From: Pseudomonadota bacterium
Lineage (GTDB): Bacteria; Pseudomonadota; Gammaproteobacteria; Steroidobacterales; Steroidobacteraceae
Direction of reading: 5' to 3'
DNA: 24,271 nt
Assembly (NCBI GenBank): GCA_021850555.1
Contig: JAJZLX010000255.1
Span: 1-24,271, forward strand
Shown: piece by piece, positions 23,697-24,271 of the stretch
Layout: every line of letters begins with the position of its first letter
How positions within the stretch are numbered: the first letter of the stretch is position 1
Notes under the pieces: model-generated
Databases searched by the model: none
What the model was told of the DNA's origin: nothing
What the model saw: the letters and a program-made list of their open reading frames with translations, nothing else
Made by a program: the position numbers and the translations under genes

Positions 23697-24271
23697 ATGG
23701 AATTCGCGCTCAACGAAGAACAGCAGCTCATCGTCAAGACGACCGGCGAGTTCGTGCGCCGGGAGCTCTATCCGCACGAGGCCGAGGTCGAGGAGTCCGG
23801 GCATCTGCGCGAGGAGCTGCGGCGGGAGCTCAAGGCCAAAGCCATCGACGCCGGGCTGTATGCGGCCAACATGCCCGCCGAGGTCGGCGGCGGCGGCCTT
23901 GATCCGGTGAGCTGGATGCTCTACGAGAAGGAGCTCGGGCGCACGAGCTATGCGCTGCACTACTCGTGCGTCGCGCGTCCCTCGAACATCCTGCTCGCCT
24001 GCGAGGCCGAGCAGCGCGAGCGCTATCTGCTGCCGGCGGTGCGCGGCGAGCGCACCGAGTGCCTCGCCATGACCGAGCCGGGCGCGGGCTCGGACCTGCG
24101 CGGCATGAAGACGACGGCGACCCTGCAGGGCGGGGACCTGGTGTTGAACGGCACGAAGCACTTCATCAGCCACGCCGACCACGCCGACTTCGTCATCCTG
24201 TTCGCCGCCTCCGGTCAGGAGAGCACGCCGCGCGGCAGCCGCCGCCTCATCACCGCGCTGCTCGTCGACAT
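23697..24271 (+). CDS. Acyl-CoA dehydrogenase, 5' part (runs off the window)
   Basis: The first 191 codons of a flavin-dependent acyl-CoA dehydrogenase, which oxidises acyl-CoA to enoyl-CoA and passes electrons to ETF. The start ATG at 23697 has GGGGGGA seven bases upstream. The N-terminal helical domain (MEFALNEEQQLIVKTTGEFVRRELYP) is followed by AANMPAEVGGGGLDPVSW (57-73) and the FAD/substrate signature ECLAMTEPGAGSDLRGMKT (121-139), then NGTKHFISHADHADFVIL (151-168) in the beta domain. The catalytic Glu and C-terminal domain lie beyond the window. The LAMTEPGAGSD form is general to the family, so chain-length or branched-chain preference cannot be told. It stands behind its own promoter and operator-like palindrome, apart from the preceding operon. 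Confidence 0.93.
   Translation, partial: MEFALNEEQQLIVKTTGEFVRRELYPHEAEVEESGHLREELRRELKAKAIDAGLYAANMPAEVGGGGLDPVSWMLYEKELGRTSYALHYSCVARPSNILLACEAEQRERYLLPAVRGERTECLAMTEPGAGSDLRGMKTTATLQGGDLVLNGTKHFISHADHADFVILFAASGQESTPRGSRRLITALLVD

Noticed and set aside
1..24271. CRISPR arrays, insertion sequences, rRNA
   Set aside because: No regularly spaced repeats, transposase-like frames or rRNA segments were seen.

Overview
The window is a GC-rich chromosomal segment. The secretion-type envelope genes, an HAE1 RND pump, a TonB-dependent receptor and BipA/TypA point to a gram-negative proteobacterium, most likely a gammaproteobacterium near Xanthomonadales/Nevskiales. That placement is an inference from gene content and base composition, not a phylogenetic result.

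Layout. (1) 1-328: the 3' half of a tRNA-Arg(ACG)-like sequence without a recognisable 5' half, and a 16-bp copy of its terminal segment at 250-265; this looks like the edge of an integrated element or a tRNA remnant. (2) 329-4317, + strand: a formyltransferase, a PBP4-type D-Ala-D-Ala carboxypeptidase (dacB) and an APC amino acid permease. (3) 4289-9382: an RND efflux pump and its adaptor lipoprotein on the - strand, with a divergent MarR-type regulator; no outer-membrane factor lies in the window. (4) 9359-17110: a secreted disaccharide/alpha-glucoside utilisation locus, with periplasmic trehalase (-), a divergent secreted (alpha/alpha)6 glycosidase (+), the decayed N-terminal part of a secreted GH65 enzyme (+) and a TonB-dependent receptor (-). 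(5) 17254-19089: typA (-). (6) 19376-23554, +: an operon of an ABC exporter half-transporter, an APH-fold kinase and a class III PLP enzyme. (7) 23697 to the end: the start of an acyl-CoA dehydrogenase behind a promoter/operator-like AT-rich palindrome.

How the genes fit together. The clearest regulatory signal is a paired operator of consensus TGAYATCGATRTCA. It occurs twice: between trehalase and the divergent glycosidase (11249-11281), and upstream of the TonB receptor (17054-17085). In both places a GTATTGC element lies exactly 9 nt from the operator edge, facing the minus-strand gene. This ties outer-membrane uptake (receptor) to periplasmic hydrolysis (trehalase, glycosidase) under one unseen regulator, probably LacI-type from the operator shape. 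The GH65 gene that once followed the glycosidase with a 4-nt overlap is now broken in several frames and truncated.

The kinase and class III PLP enzyme overlap by 4 nt and resemble the hydroxylysine kinase / phospho-hydroxylysine (or phosphoethanolamine) phospho-lyase pairing. Coupled to an ABC exporter, they form the least familiar unit here. Most stretches between genes are short; those near or above 300 bases are described individually.
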